A stretch of DNA of 64,000 bases, from positions 62,001-126,000 of the forward strand of contig NZ_JAJOLP010000001.1 in the NCBI RefSeq assembly GCF_021129215.1, read 5' to 3'. The DNA is from Agromyces sp. S2-1-8 (GTDB lineage Bacteria > Actinomycetota > Actinomycetes > Actinomycetales > Microbacteriaceae). The position numbers were made by a program, and so were the translations under genes. The notes beneath the pieces are model-generated. The model saw only the letters and a list, made by a program, of their open reading frames with translations, was not told where the DNA came from and ran no database searches. Shown here in pieces: positions 53,888 to 63,944 of the stretch (its first letter is position 1; each line of letters begins with the position of its first letter).

Positions 53888-56800
53888 TCAGCCTCGCGCC
53901 ACGGTGATTACGGCTTCAGCCTCTACCTGGGAGCCGGCGATCGTGCCCGTCACTGTGAACCAGCCCTCCTTCGCGACGTCATCCTCGGAGATGGGCTCCC
54001 ACTCGACCGCGACGGCCTTCGTACTGCCGTCCGAGTACACGGCGTCAACCTGCGCGGGCAGCATGGGGATACTTCCGACCGTGGTGTCGACAGGGAGCGA
54101 GACGGTGTCCACGACCGTGCTGGCTTTCTGCGGGCCGTACACCTGGAACTCGACCAAGCCACTCTCCCCGCCGACTGCGACGTTGTCATACGTCTGGTTC
54201 GGATCGATGGTGAACTTCATCCAAGAGGTCGTGACCGGGCTGTCCAGCTTCACAAGGTTGTCGGGCTGCCCGTCCCACCGGATGTCCTTCACCAGCTTGC
54301 TGCCGCCTTCCCACTCAATGAGGCCCTCGCCGGCGTGATCGACGAGCGCGCCGCGATCGACGAGGTTGACCCGATCGATCTCGATCGGCGACGGGAAACG
54401 CAGCGTGATCGAGGGCTTGGCGTCCGCCTTCTTCGCGGCCCACGTCGTTGCTCGGTTGTCGTCGATCGCCATGGTGCCGACGTAGCGCGGGTCCTGATTG
54501 TTCCCGTTGGAGTCACCGGTTCGGTCGCGCACGGACGAGACGGTCACGTCCGCCAGGCCGGCGAGGTTGTCTCCCGCGGCCTTCAGCTTCGCTGCGCCCG
54601 AGCGGATGGTCACGCCGTCGAGTTCGACGACGGCTTCGACCGTCGACGTGAACGTACCGGTGATCGGTTCACCGAGCACGATCGTGTCGCTGCCAGGCAC
54701 CTGCTTCAGCCGGCTGTCGCCGAACTCGTAAGAGATGTCTGCCTTCGACAGGTTCGCCATGTCGCCGGTGTTGAGCGTCCCCTCGAGCGACGCGACGACG
54801 GGAGCACCGACGCGGATTTCGTCCGCGGAGAGCTTCAGGCTCACCTCGGTGAGGAACGTCGGCAGCGAGATCCGCCCCTGGGCGTCGACGTTCACGTACA
54901 GGTAACTGCTCGCGCGGTACCCCTCGTGATCGGCGGTCGCGGTGATCTTCGACCGCCCTGCGGCGACGGCCGTGACCCTGCCGGTGGCGTCGATCGTGGC
55001 GACATCCGGGTTCTCGCTCTCGAACGACAGCTCGGACGGGTCAAGGCTGATCCCCGCGTCCTGGAATGAGCGTCCCTCGACCTCGACCTGCGCGGTCTTC
55101 GCGTCGTCGGCGACTGCTGCATCGAGGCGGATGCTGCCGAGCGCCGTCAGGTCTCGCAGCGAACCGATCCGCACCTCGAGTACGTCCACCGGGCTGCCGT
55201 TCTGGCCGCCCTCCGGGAACGACACCCGTACGTAGCGCGCCTGCACGCTGTCGTGTGCGGGATCGACGGGGTAGTCGTAGTAATTGCCCTCCTGCTCCCA
55301 TCCGTACAAGGTGGTGTCGTTCTTCGGCACGGCCTTGGTGTTCCGCGACGTGGGCAGGCCTCCTCCAGACAATTCAGTCGTCTGCGTGCCCGTGGTCCAC
55401 TCGGTCCCGTCCTTGCTGTACTCGATCTTGAGCTTCTGCGGCGCGTTCGTGTAAGTGACGTTGTCGGCGTTCGGCATGTGGTGATCGAAGAACACGTTCA
55501 CCCGTGAAAGCTCCTGCAGCGACTTCAGGTCGTAGGTGATGCTGCCGGCCTCCCCGCCGGGGATCCGCCACCGGGACGTGTTCGCCCCGGAGGCGTCGTT
55601 GATGACGCCGTCGGAGAGGTCCTTCGCGTCTACCGCGTCGGTTGTCACCTCTGGTACCAGGCCGGCCGCGGCGTTGGCATCCGGCTGCACCGTGACGAAG
55701 TTCCGGGATGCCGTGAAAGTCTTCCCGTTCACCGTGATGTCTGCCCAGTATGCGTACATCGTGGGCTTGTCCACGGTTCCAGTGGCTCGAAGCTCGCCGT
55801 CGGCCACCGAGAACGGCACAGTGCTGGCCGGAACCTCACGGATGTCGATCTTTCCGCCGGGGACGTCCCGGCGGCCATCGACGGTCGCGTAGTGGTAGGT
55901 CACCTTCGACGACGAGACGACGTCGACGCCGCCGCCCTTCTCGGTGTACCCCGTGAAGCCGACCTCCACCCGCTCGCGCGCGTCGAGCTCCTTCCAGAAT
56001 CGCGCTCCCCCGGTCGACATCTCGATGCCGGTGAGCGGCAGGTTCGGCGAGATCGCGCCGTCGCGGACGATCACCGGGTAGGTGTCCTTCTTCACCTGCG
56101 GCGCGTTCACTCCGTCGTCGTAGGTCGCTGTGACGGTGATCGTGGCGGTGCCGTCGGCACCGGCATGGATGACGCCGCTCTTCCCACTCGGACTCGCCAC
56201 GCTCGGGTTGTCTGTCGTGAAGGTGAGCTTCGCCGGGGCGAGCACGTTCGTGTAGCCGTTCATGTAGCTCTCCGCCCGAAGCTTGAGCAGCTGAGGTTCC
56301 TGCTGGCTGCTGAAGACCTTGACGCTCGACAGCCGGTACTCGCGGGTGTTGTCCTTCGTGGTGACCTTGATGACCGTGTCGATCGGGTCCGTCCGCACCG
56401 AGGAGGTGTCGATGTCCACGTAGTAGCCGGCGTCCGTCTTCGCCGTGGTGAACGGAAGTGCCCTACCCTTGTTCAACCACTCGACCTTGGCGATGTCGTG
56501 GGTGAAAGGTCCAACCCTCTGCAGAGTTTCAGCGCCGTCGAGCCCGGACTTCGCGGTGCCCTTGATCTGGTTCTCGATCAGGTGCAGGTACACGTACTGA
56601 TCGCGGGCCATCGCGTAGCCCCAGTCGGGTCCTTGGCCGAAGGCGATCGCCTTCTGCGGGTCCTCGAACCAGCCGGGCTTGCGCTCATAGTCGAGCGTGT
56701 AGGGCGTGGTGCCGTAGAGCGACTCACGCAGGTCGGGGCCTCCGCGGTTGTCCATCCAGGTGATGATGCCCTGTCGCATGTCCGAGAGCTGCTGCGACGA

Positions 56801-58720
56801 GATCGGGACCATCGAGAAGATGTTCGTGTTGTCGAGGTTGCTGCTCAGGTTGTCCATGCCGCGGGTCACCGTGATCGACGAGTCGTAGTTCATCACGTAG
56901 CCGTGGCCGTACTGGTTGATGAGCTCCTTGGTCGCCTCGCGCCAGTCGTCGCGCTCGTTGCCCTTCGCGTACTGGGTCCAGACGTCGAGCGCGGTGGTGT
57001 AGGGGTCGTTCCACTCCTCGTGCGCGACCTTGCGACCCTGCTTCAGGATGCCGTTGACCCAGCCGCCCTCGTTGTAGGGCTCGGCGTTCCAGAAGGGCCG
57101 CTCGTGCAGGGTGATGTCCTGGTCGCCGGTCTGCGCGTTCGGGTTCGCGTCGATGAGCACCCGGTCGTTGTAGTTGCGAGCCGAGCTCCAGGCGATATCC
57201 GTGTTGGAGTACGACTCGGGGCCGCCGTCGGCGAACAGGTACCACGGGTCGTAACGGGCGACGAGGTTCTGGATGTCGCTCTCGAGGATCTCGCGTCCTT
57301 CGTAGAGCGAGGAGACATAGACCCCGAACTTCATCCCGTACCGTTCCGCGGCGTCTTTGGCCTGCTGCACACGGTCTTTCACCTGCCAGGCGCCGTCGGT
57401 TGACTGCTCCAGCGCACCGTACTTGAACAGCTTGTTGCCGTCGTTCGGCGTGAGGTTGGCGTTCGGTGACGGCCAGTAGTAGACGGTGTTCTGCAGGCTC
57501 TCGGTGGAGAGCATGGTCATGCCCATCTCCTTCGCCGTGCGCGCCCACTCGTCGTAGTTGTAGTTCGGGTCGTACAGGTTGGGCATCGTGCCCGTGGTGT
57601 GCGAGAGCGCCGACATCTTGCCGTCGATGAACCAGTCGACCGGGTTCTCCTTGACGGTGATCGTGTACTTCCTTGTCGCCGTGGCGCCGTCGGCATCGGT
57701 GACTTTCACGGTGAAGGCGTAGTCCTTGCCGTTCTTGCCCTGGGCGCCGTCCTTCACGGTGCCGGTGATGCTGCCGTCAGCGGCGAGCGTCAGCCCGGGC
57801 GGAAGCTCTCCGTCCGTGACCTTCCACTCATATCCCGGTGCGCCACCGGCCGCCTGAAAGGTGAAGGCGGAGGCCTGCGGCGCGATGCCGGAGGTGTTCC
57901 GTTTTCCATCCAGTGTCGCGGTCATGGCGACGTAGGGGTTCTCGTCGTACCCGTAGGGCAGGACGTTGGCCGGGTAGTCGTTCGCAGGAACGTTCGCGTT
58001 GCGCTGCGTGAATGCGTCCTTGTCCACGTCGAGTCCACGCGTGACGATCTCGAGCTCATCCGTCGCGCTGGAGGATGCCGAGTACGTCAGTCCGGGGACG
58101 GTGTTGCCGTTCGCATCCGAGATGCGCGAGTAGAACCCGAGGAAGTTCTTGCTGGCCCCGGGGTTCTTGTGCTGAATCTGGATGACCAGTTCGTTCCAGC
58201 CAGCTTTCAGCTGCACGGCGTAGCGCGTGCCGGATTTGCTCACCCGGCCAGGGACGGAAGTCTGCGCTCCCACCTTCTCGTCGTTGGCGAACACGGAGTA
58301 GACACCGGAGCCGCCGAGCTGCCATTGCACGGTCTGTGCCGTCGGGCTGTAGACGTGCGTTGCGGCGAGCACCCACTTGTCGACGGTGGGCTGCCCCTGT
58401 TTGACGTCGAAGTAGCCCATCAGGTCGTTGTAGTCGTCGTAATTGCGGTTGAAGATCCGGTCGTCGAAGTACTGCCAGCGCGACTTCTCCGCACCGCCCG
58501 GGGCGACGACCTCATGGCCGAGAACGGCCGTGGGGGCGTCCGTCCCCTGGATCACGGGAACCGTGAACGGCCCGGAGACGAGCCACTGATTGAGATACGG
58601 TGCGGTGCCGGTCGTCTGCATGGCCAATGCGGGCTGTAGTGGCAGCAAGCACCCGGCGACCGCGGCAGCGGCGATGAGCGCGCCCCCCGTTCGCTTCCGG
58701 ATTCTGCGGGATCTGGTCAT
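53888..58720 (-). CDS. Giant secreted multidomain glycosidase with GH29-like core (1)
   Basis: 1610-aa extracellular enzyme. The signal peptide ends near residue 33 (ALA-MQ). Order: N-terminal PA14-like module (WQYFDDRIFNRNYDDYNDL), putative Ig (about 270-357; ELPPGLTLAADGSITG), GH29-like TIM barrel (about 365-760), sandwich domain, discoidin-like F5/8C (about 1030-1190), BIG2 Ig (about 1203-1277), a second F5/8C (about 1393-1523), BIG4 Ig to the end. The probable nucleophile is Asp498 in YDPWYLFADGGPES, as in alpha-L-fucosidases. The usual fucose-contact His pair is absent, so the sugar is uncertain. There is no cell-wall anchor. The ATG at 58720 has GAAGGAC upstream. Confidence 0.82.
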   Translation of the reverse strand: MTRSRRIRKRTGGALIAAAAVAGCLLPLQPALAMQTTGTAPYLNQWLVSGPFTVPVIQGTDAPTAVLGHEVVAPGGAEKSRWQYFDDRIFNRNYDDYNDLMGYFDVKQGQPTVDKWVLAATHVYSPTAQTVQWQLGGSGVYSVFANDEKVGAQTSVPGRVSKSGTRYAVQLKAGWNELVIQIQHKNPGASKNFLGFYSRISDANGNTVPGLTYSASSSATDELEIVTRGLDVDKDAFTQRNANVPANDYPANVLPYGYDENPYVAMTATLDGKRNTSGIAPQASAFTFQAAGGAPGYEWKVTDGELPPGLTLAADGSITGTVKDGAQGKNGKDYAFTVKVTDADGATATRKYTITVKENPVDWFIDGKMSALSHTTGTMPNLYDPNYNYDEWARTAKEMGMTMLSTESLQNTVYYWPSPNANLTPNDGNKLFKYGALEQSTDGAWQVKDRVQQAKDAAERYGMKFGVYVSSLYEGREILESDIQNLVARYDPWYLFADGGPESYSNTDIAWSSARNYNDRVLIDANPNAQTGDQDITLHERPFWNAEPYNEGGWVNGILKQGRKVAHEEWNDPYTTALDVWTQYAKGNERDDWREATKELINQYGHGYVMNYDSSITVTRGMDNLSSNLDNTNIFSMVPISSQQLSDMRQGIITWMDNRGGPDLRESLYGTTPYTLDYERKPGWFEDPQKAIAFGQGPDWGYAMARDQYVYLHLIENQIKGTAKSGLDGAETLQRVGPFTHDIAKVEWLNKGRALPFTTAKTDAGYYVDIDTSSVRTDPIDTVIKVTTKDNTREYRLSSVKVFSSQQEPQLLKLRAESYMNGYTNVLAPAKLTFTTDNPSVASPSGKSGVIHAGADGTATITVTATYDDGVNAPQVKKDTYPVIVRDGAISPNLPLTGIEMSTGGARFWKELDARERVEVGFTGYTEKGGGVDVVSSSKVTYHYATVDGRRDVPGGKIDIREVPASTVPFSVADGELRATGTVDKPTMYAYWADITVNGKTFTASRNFVTVQPDANAAAGLVPEVTTDAVDAKDLSDGVINDASGANTSRWRIPGGEAGSITYDLKSLQELSRVNVFFDHHMPNADNVTYTNAPQKLKIEYSKDGTEWTTGTQTTELSGGGLPTSRNTKAVPKNDTTLYGWEQEGNYYDYPVDPAHDSVQARYVRVSFPEGGQNGSPVDVLEVRIGSLRDLTALGSIRLDAAVADDAKTAQVEVEGRSFQDAGISLDPSELSFESENPDVATIDATGRVTAVAAGRSKITATADHEGYRASSYLYVNVDAQGRISLPTFLTEVSLKLSADEIRVGAPVVASLEGTLNTGDMANLSKADISYEFGDSRLKQVPGSDTIVLGEPITGTFTSTVEAVVELDGVTIRSGAAKLKAAGDNLAGLADVTVSSVRDRTGDSNGNNQDPRYVGTMAIDDNRATTWAAKKADAKPSITLRFPSPIEIDRVNLVDRGALVDHAGEGLIEWEGGSKLVKDIRWDGQPDNLVKLDSPVTTSWMKFTIDPNQTYDNVAVGGESGLVEFQVYGPQKASTVVDTVSLPVDTTVGSIPMLPAQVDAVYSDGSTKAVAVEWEPISEDDVAKEGWFTVTGTIAGSQVEAEAVITVARG

Positions 58721-58920
58721 GGTGATGTCCTTCTCTTCATCGAGGGGCAGATGTATCAGATTCAAGCGAACGTTCCCGCCGAGTAGACCAGATACATTGC
58801 ACGATCCGCAAGACACATCGCAAGAATGCGCCTGATCAACCTGATTCATTCGCGCTGGCGCCGAGCGGCTCGACTCGTTGACAGGCCGCCCCTCCGACCG
58901 CGCACTAGGCTTCTGACGTT

Positions 58921-59943
58921 ATGGGCAGCGATTCAGGAGAGGCGCGCACGCGGGTCACGCTGCGCGAGATCGCGGAGCACGCCGGCGTCTCGGTCGCCAC
59001 TGCGTCGTATGTGCTCTCCGGCACCCAGAAGCCCGGCGCGCGGTTCTCCGACGAGACAGCGGAGCGGATCCGGCGTTCTGCCGCCGAACTTCGATACCTG
59101 CCCAATCGAATGGCGCGGTCGGTCCGGACCGGCCGCACCGGTGTCATCCAGCTCGTCCTGCACATGCTCGGCGACCCCTGGACCCAGGACATCGCGGAGA
59201 CCTTCACCGCGCGGGCGCCCGAGCATGGACTTACGACCCTGATCGCATTGGACTCCGATTTCGCGGCAGCGCTCGCGCGCAGCGAGTTCGACGCGGCATT
59301 CGTCGCGGCAGCCGGCGTGTCGGAGCCCGCTCAGTGGCGCGAAGCGCTCGGCGCGTTGGCGCGCAAGGTCGCGGTGTACTCACCGACGCTGGAGCCCGAC
59401 GGCTTCGACGTGATCCGGTTCGATGAGCGCCGGGCTGCGCGGCTGGCCGTCGACCACCTCATCGAGCGCCATCGGCGGGTCGCCTGCCTGGTGGGTGCAA
59501 GTGCCGCCGACGAACCGGACGGAGGCGTGCGTCGCCGGGCGTACATCGAGGCGATGACGGACGCCGGCCTCCCGATCGAGGCTGGATTCCTCATGGAGTT
59601 CGAGAAGGACGTGCTGGACACATACCGGGCGGCACGGGCACTGCTGAGCCGGCAGGATCCTCCCACAGCGGTCTTCGCCGAGGCCGACTTCGCGGCGTTC
59701 GCGACCGTGCAGACAGCTCGCGAACTCGGCCTGCGCGTGCCCGAGGATGTCGCTGTGATCGGCATCGGCGACTCCGGGCTGGCCCAGCGGTCGGGGATGA
59801 GTTCAGTCGGCGCCATGGACATGCGAGAGCGCGTTGTCGACTTCGTGCTGGAGCGCGCGCTCGATGCCGCAACACCGCAGAGCCGGGTGCTCGACCTCGA
59901 TCCGGTGCTGTTCTCACGGGACTCGACCCGCGCGCAGCACTGA
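58921..59943 (+). CDS. LacI-family regulator between the two giant glycosidases
   Basis: 340-aa LacI regulator with helix-turn-helix VTLREIAEHAGVSVATASYVLSGTQKPG (residues about 12-39) and a C-terminal effector domain. It lies back-to-back with the first giant glycosidase and ahead of the second. The ATG at 58921 has no ribosome-binding site, and a TAGGCT -10-like hexamer ends 9 bases upstream, so the mRNA may be leaderless; the TTGACA 22 bases before that hexamer is too far for a normal -35. A 28-bp perfect dyad at 59982-60009, downstream of the gene, is its likely target. Confidence 0.85.
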   Translation: MGSDSGEARTRVTLREIAEHAGVSVATASYVLSGTQKPGARFSDETAERIRRSAAELRYLPNRMARSVRTGRTGVIQLVLHMLGDPWTQDIAETFTARAPEHGLTTLIALDSDFAAALARSEFDAAFVAAAGVSEPAQWREALGALARKVAVYSPTLEPDGFDVIRFDERRAARLAVDHLIERHRRVACLVGASAADEPDGGVRRRAYIEAMTDAGLPIEAGFLMEFEKDVLDTYRAARALLSRQDPPTAVFAEADFAAFATVQTARELGLRVPEDVAVIGIGDSGLAQRSGMSSVGAMDMRERVVDFVLERALDAATPQSRVLDLDPVLFSRDSTRAQH

Positions 59944-59956
59944 CCGGAAACAGGTC

Positions 59957-60009
59957 TTGACACAAACACCGGCCCTCGCCAACATGTGCTTAATCGTCTA
60001 AGCACATGT
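59957..60009 (+). promoter_or_regulatory. Promoter with 28-bp perfect-dyad LacI-type operator
   Basis: -35 TTGACA (59957-59962), 17-bp spacer, weak -10 CAACAT (59980-59985). The -10 runs into an inverted repeat with perfect 11-bp arms (ACATGTGCTTA and complement, 59982-59992 and 59999-60009) around ATCGTC, with CG exactly at the centre, as in LacI-family operators. It controls the second giant glycosidase gene. Confidence 0.7.
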
Positions 60010-60095
60010 CGAGCTGGAAGCAGGCACGGGCAAAACCCCCGCCAGGCGATACCGACAGCCGGTTCATCGACGAACCGGATTCCCCAAGGAGCATC

Positions 60096-63000
60096 ATGAA
60101 ACACGATCCAAGGAAACCGATGGCGATGATCGGCGTGACCGCGCTGATCACCACGATCATGGCGCTCGGCGCAGGCGCAGGCGCCGCGCAGGCGCAACAG
60201 GCGACCGGTACGGCGCCGTTCATCAATTCGTGGCTCGTATCGGGACCATTCGACACCGCGGTCGCCGACGAGATCTACGGATGCACGGCTGCGGAGGAGA
60301 CCAATCTCGCCAGGACGGCGAAGGCCACAGCGTCCTCGTCCCTCTCTGCGAACCCGGCGGCACAGGTCAACGACGGCGACATCCGTAAGCAGTGGGTTGC
60401 TGAGAACGACCTTGCGCCGACGGTCACGCTGACATGGGCGACCCCGATCTCGCTCAACGAGGTCCGGCTGGCGCAGTGGGGCGACGGCCGACACGTCAAC
60501 AAGTACTACGACCTGACCTTCACGCTGGCGGACGGGTCCACGGTGACCTCGCCCCGGGTGAACAGCACGTCGAGTTCACCGTCCGCTCCCACGGTCTACA
60601 CCCACCCGGAGACACTCGCCGACGTGTCGTCGATGACAATCGCGATCGATCGAGGCCTCACGCCCTACCCGACGATCACCGGGCTCTCCGAGGTCGAGGT
60701 GTACCAGCGTGGCGAGCCGTCGCCCGGCGACAAACCGATCAACCCCGCGCTCGGCGCCGCGTTCGGCGACGACGCGGAGTCGAACGACTGGGAGTACTTC
60801 GACGACCGGGTCTACAACCGCAACTACGACGACTACCAGGACCTGTACGGGTATTTCGAGGTGAAGCAGGGGGAGGATACGCGCAACAAGTTCCTCTATG
60901 CGCACACCTACGTGTACAGCCCCGAGGCCCGCAAGGCGTTCGTGAACGTGGGCGCCAGCGGCTCGTACCGGCTGTATGTGAACGACGACTGCATCACCGC
61001 TCCCAGCACGCCCGTGGAGGTGCAGAAGGACCTCACGCGCCGGGAGGTCGGCCTCAAGAAGGGGTGGAACAAGGTCCTCCTCCAGATCCAGCACACCTAC
61101 ACCGAGGATGTCAATGCCAACGGCGTCCCCGTGGGCAAGGACCAGAACGTCGCGTTCCTCGGCTTCTACGGGAGGGTCGGCGACCAGGACGGCAACCGCA
61201 TCGACGGCATCGTAAGCTCCGTGAACGGGCCGTCCGAGGAGCTGAAGATCGACACCACCGGTCTGAAGTCCGCGGGCAAGGGCGGGAAGGGCCTTCCAGC
61301 CCAGCAACTGCCCACCGGCTACCTCGAGTGGCCATACGTCTGGAACAAGTCGGTCACGAACAAGAAGTACGGGGTCTCGGCCTCGGCGTTCCAGTTCCTC
61401 GCGAGCGGCGGGGAGCCGGGATACACCTGGAAGCTCATTGACGGCAACCTGCCCGAGGGCCTCGAGCTGAACGCGGACGGGACGATCGCCGACGGGCTCG
61501 TCAACGGGAAGGCCGACCTGGCAAGTCGCAAGGGCATCATCAGCCCCGACGCGAAGACCGGCGACTACGACTTCACTCTCCAAGTGACCGACCGCGAGGG
61601 CACGGTGGCGACGAAGGAGTTCACGCTGACGGTGAAGGATCGGCCGAATCGCAGGTTCGAAGAAGGCCGGGTCAGCGCCCTCACCCACGCAGCGCCGATG
61701 TACAGCTACTTCGTCGACCCGGGCTACTCGTTCGACCAGTGGGCCGCACGCGCCAAGGCTCAGGGTCTGTCGATGGTGTCGGTCGAGGCGTTGCAGCAGA
61801 ACTACCACTGGCCTTCGAAGTTCTCCGACCCCGCAGGCGAGCGGCAGAAGTACCTCCCCAAGGGTGAGGACGGCAACGTCGTCGACGGCTTGAAGCCGAT
61901 GGTCGACGCCATCCGCCGCTACGGCATGGACGTCGGCATCTACTACGCCACCGAGGGCGGCGGCCTGCAGCACTTCTCCACCGACGTGCTCGTTCAGAAC
62001 GTCGAGGACCTGCTCGAGCGCTACGATCCGCGCTACCTCTACTTCGACGGTCCGCAGTCGATGCCGAACGCCAACTACGACGTGATGTACAGCGCCGTGC
62101 GCAACCACAGCGCCGACGTGGTCATCGACTCCAATGCCTGGGGCGAAGAATACGGCGACCCCGACCTCCGCACGAATGAGGCCTCCCACATCTTCTCCAA
62201 CGCAAGCGCCAACCACTTGGTCAAGCGCACGCCGATGGAGCCGTGGAAGATCCTCGGTACGAGGAACCAGGACTCGCCCTACTATCCGCAGCGCGACGAT
62301 TTCCGTCTGGTGGCGCAGGAAACGATCATGAACGCCGGCCGCGGTTACGTCGACAACAACGACCAGACGATCGTGGACGGACGAGGTCCGAATTGGCACT
62401 CGCCGGAGGAGATCGTCACCCGCTATCCCAAGGGTGCGCAGGAGTTCATCGACGTCCGCGAGCAGATGGGCGCTTGGTTCGCTCCGAAGCCGGGCATCAA
62501 CCTTCTGGAGTCGGTCACCGGTACGACACCGTTCTTCCTCCCCGGTTACGGCTACGAAGACGATGGGGTGGGCAACTACGAGAAGTTCGCGCACCCGAAC
62601 GCAACGACCGGCCCGCAATGGGGCTATGCGACAGCACGTGACAACAACATGTACCTGCACATCCTCAGCGGGCCCGACGGCAAGAAGGGCTTCGGGGCGA
62701 TCCAGGACGGGAAGCTGACCATCGGCGGCCTCGAGCACGACGTCACCGCGGTCACGCACCTGAACACCGGAAAGGCGATCTCGTTCTCGCAGGACGGAGA
62801 CACCGTCTCCCTCGAACTGTCCACTGTGTCTGCAGACCCCATCGACACGATCATCAAGCTCGAGACTGACAGCACCGCCCGCAAATACACCCTGACTGAG
62901 GCCACGATCGACGCCGAACCGCTCGGTGCGGGCCGGCTGAAGCTCATCGCAGGCGGGTACATGACCTACCCGGCACTGCCAGCCAAGCTCGACAAGGTGG

Positions 63001-63944
63001 TCTTCAGCGCCCCAGACACCCCTGTGGCGAAGGTCAACGCGAACGGTGTGGTCATCCCGCGGGAGAACGGATCGGTGAAGGTCGAGCTCGCCGTGACCTC
63101 CGGTCAGGTGACCAAGAAGGCTCAGGTCGAGGTGACCGTCAAGGACGGCGTGGCATACATCGGCGACGACCTGTCGTCGGCGGTGCTGCGGATCGGTGGC
63201 AAGGAGACATTCGGCACGTTCCCGACCGGCGCACAGCCGATGTACTCCCTCGAGGGGCGTGCCGGGCACGGACAGTCGGTACGGCTGGATGCCGCGAAGG
63301 TCACCTGGCACGCCGGCATTGTGGACGTCAACGGCGGCACCAAGACCGAGCCGGTCGCGATCACCGAGGTGGACACGTTCGGGTTCGCGAAGGGCAGGAT
63401 GACCACACCGCGGGTCGCCGAGCCGACGAAGGCCGCAGTCTGGGCCGAAGTTGTGCTGGACGGCAAGACCGTCACGAGCAACCGGGTCTTCCTCGATCTG
63501 CTGCCCACCCGCGACGTCGCAACAGCCGCCACGGTCACGACCAGTGACGCGTCGGATGACGCGGGCAACCTCACCGACGGCATCCTCATCGACGCCACCC
63601 ACCTGGGTGGGTCTGGTTGGAGCACGGCCGCTGACGGCGCCTCGTGGGTGCAGTTCGATCTCGCCGCGCCGACCGAGCTCTCCAGCGTCGGCCTGGCGTT
63701 CAACGAGGTGGGACAGCGCTATGTGAACACTCCGCGCAAGCTCGTCATTCAGACCAGCATCGACGGCGAGAACTGGACGGACGCGCACTCCGCGACTGGC
63801 CCGAGCGGTGCGGTCTTCTGGGGCAACGTCAACTCCTACCCGGTGACCGGAACCGCGCAACACGTTCGGGTCGCCTTCCCCGAGGGGTCGGCCGGTACAT
63901 CGCTCGACCTGCTCGAGGTGCAGATCCAGGGCGCGTACGAGTGA
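60096..63944 (+). CDS. Giant secreted multidomain glycosidase with GH29-like core (2)
   Basis: 1282-aa extracellular enzyme, paralogous to the first. The signal peptide ends near residue 33 (AQA-QQ). An F5/8C discoidin-like module (about 68-201) is inserted into the PA14-like N-terminal module that then continues at WEYFDDRVYNRNYDDYQDL. A putative Ig (about 430-515), GH29-like barrel (about 525-930; probable nucleophile Asp651 in YDPRYLYFDGP) and C-terminal F5/8C (about 1145-1282) follow. It lacks the BIG2/BIG4 tail of the first enzyme. The ATG at 60096 has AAGGAG; the earlier in-frame ATG at 60006 falls inside the operator, so it is rejected. No anchor. Confidence 0.82.
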   Translation: MKHDPRKPMAMIGVTALITTIMALGAGAGAAQAQQATGTAPFINSWLVSGPFDTAVADEIYGCTAAEETNLARTAKATASSSLSANPAAQVNDGDIRKQWVAENDLAPTVTLTWATPISLNEVRLAQWGDGRHVNKYYDLTFTLADGSTVTSPRVNSTSSSPSAPTVYTHPETLADVSSMTIAIDRGLTPYPTITGLSEVEVYQRGEPSPGDKPINPALGAAFGDDAESNDWEYFDDRVYNRNYDDYQDLYGYFEVKQGEDTRNKFLYAHTYVYSPEARKAFVNVGASGSYRLYVNDDCITAPSTPVEVQKDLTRREVGLKKGWNKVLLQIQHTYTEDVNANGVPVGKDQNVAFLGFYGRVGDQDGNRIDGIVSSVNGPSEELKIDTTGLKSAGKGGKGLPAQQLPTGYLEWPYVWNKSVTNKKYGVSASAFQFLASGGEPGYTWKLIDGNLPEGLELNADGTIADGLVNGKADLASRKGIISPDAKTGDYDFTLQVTDREGTVATKEFTLTVKDRPNRRFEEGRVSALTHAAPMYSYFVDPGYSFDQWAARAKAQGLSMVSVEALQQNYHWPSKFSDPAGERQKYLPKGEDGNVVDGLKPMVDAIRRYGMDVGIYYATEGGGLQHFSTDVLVQNVEDLLERYDPRYLYFDGPQSMPNANYDVMYSAVRNHSADVVIDSNAWGEEYGDPDLRTNEASHIFSNASANHLVKRTPMEPWKILGTRNQDSPYYPQRDDFRLVAQETIMNAGRGYVDNNDQTIVDGRGPNWHSPEEIVTRYPKGAQEFIDVREQMGAWFAPKPGINLLESVTGTTPFFLPGYGYEDDGVGNYEKFAHPNATTGPQWGYATARDNNMYLHILSGPDGKKGFGAIQDGKLTIGGLEHDVTAVTHLNTGKAISFSQDGDTVSLELSTVSADPIDTIIKLETDSTARKYTLTEATIDAEPLGAGRLKLIAGGYMTYPALPAKLDKVVFSAPDTPVAKVNANGVVIPRENGSVKVELAVTSGQVTKKAQVEVTVKDGVAYIGDDLSSAVLRIGGKETFGTFPTGAQPMYSLEGRAGHGQSVRLDAAKVTWHAGIVDVNGGTKTEPVAITEVDTFGFAKGRMTTPRVAEPTKAAVWAEVVLDGKTVTSNRVFLDLLPTRDVATAATVTTSDASDDAGNLTDGILIDATHLGGSGWSTAADGASWVQFDLAAPTELSSVGLAFNEVGQRYVNTPRKLVIQTSIDGENWTDAHSATGPSGAVFWGNVNSYPVTGTAQHVRVAFPEGSAGTSLDLLEVQIQGAYE

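Noticed and set aside
60006..60095. Upstream ATG as the start of the second giant glycosidase
   Set aside because: It lies inside the 28-bp operator, has no ribosome-binding site, and the true signal peptide begins at 60096 with AAGGAG upstream.
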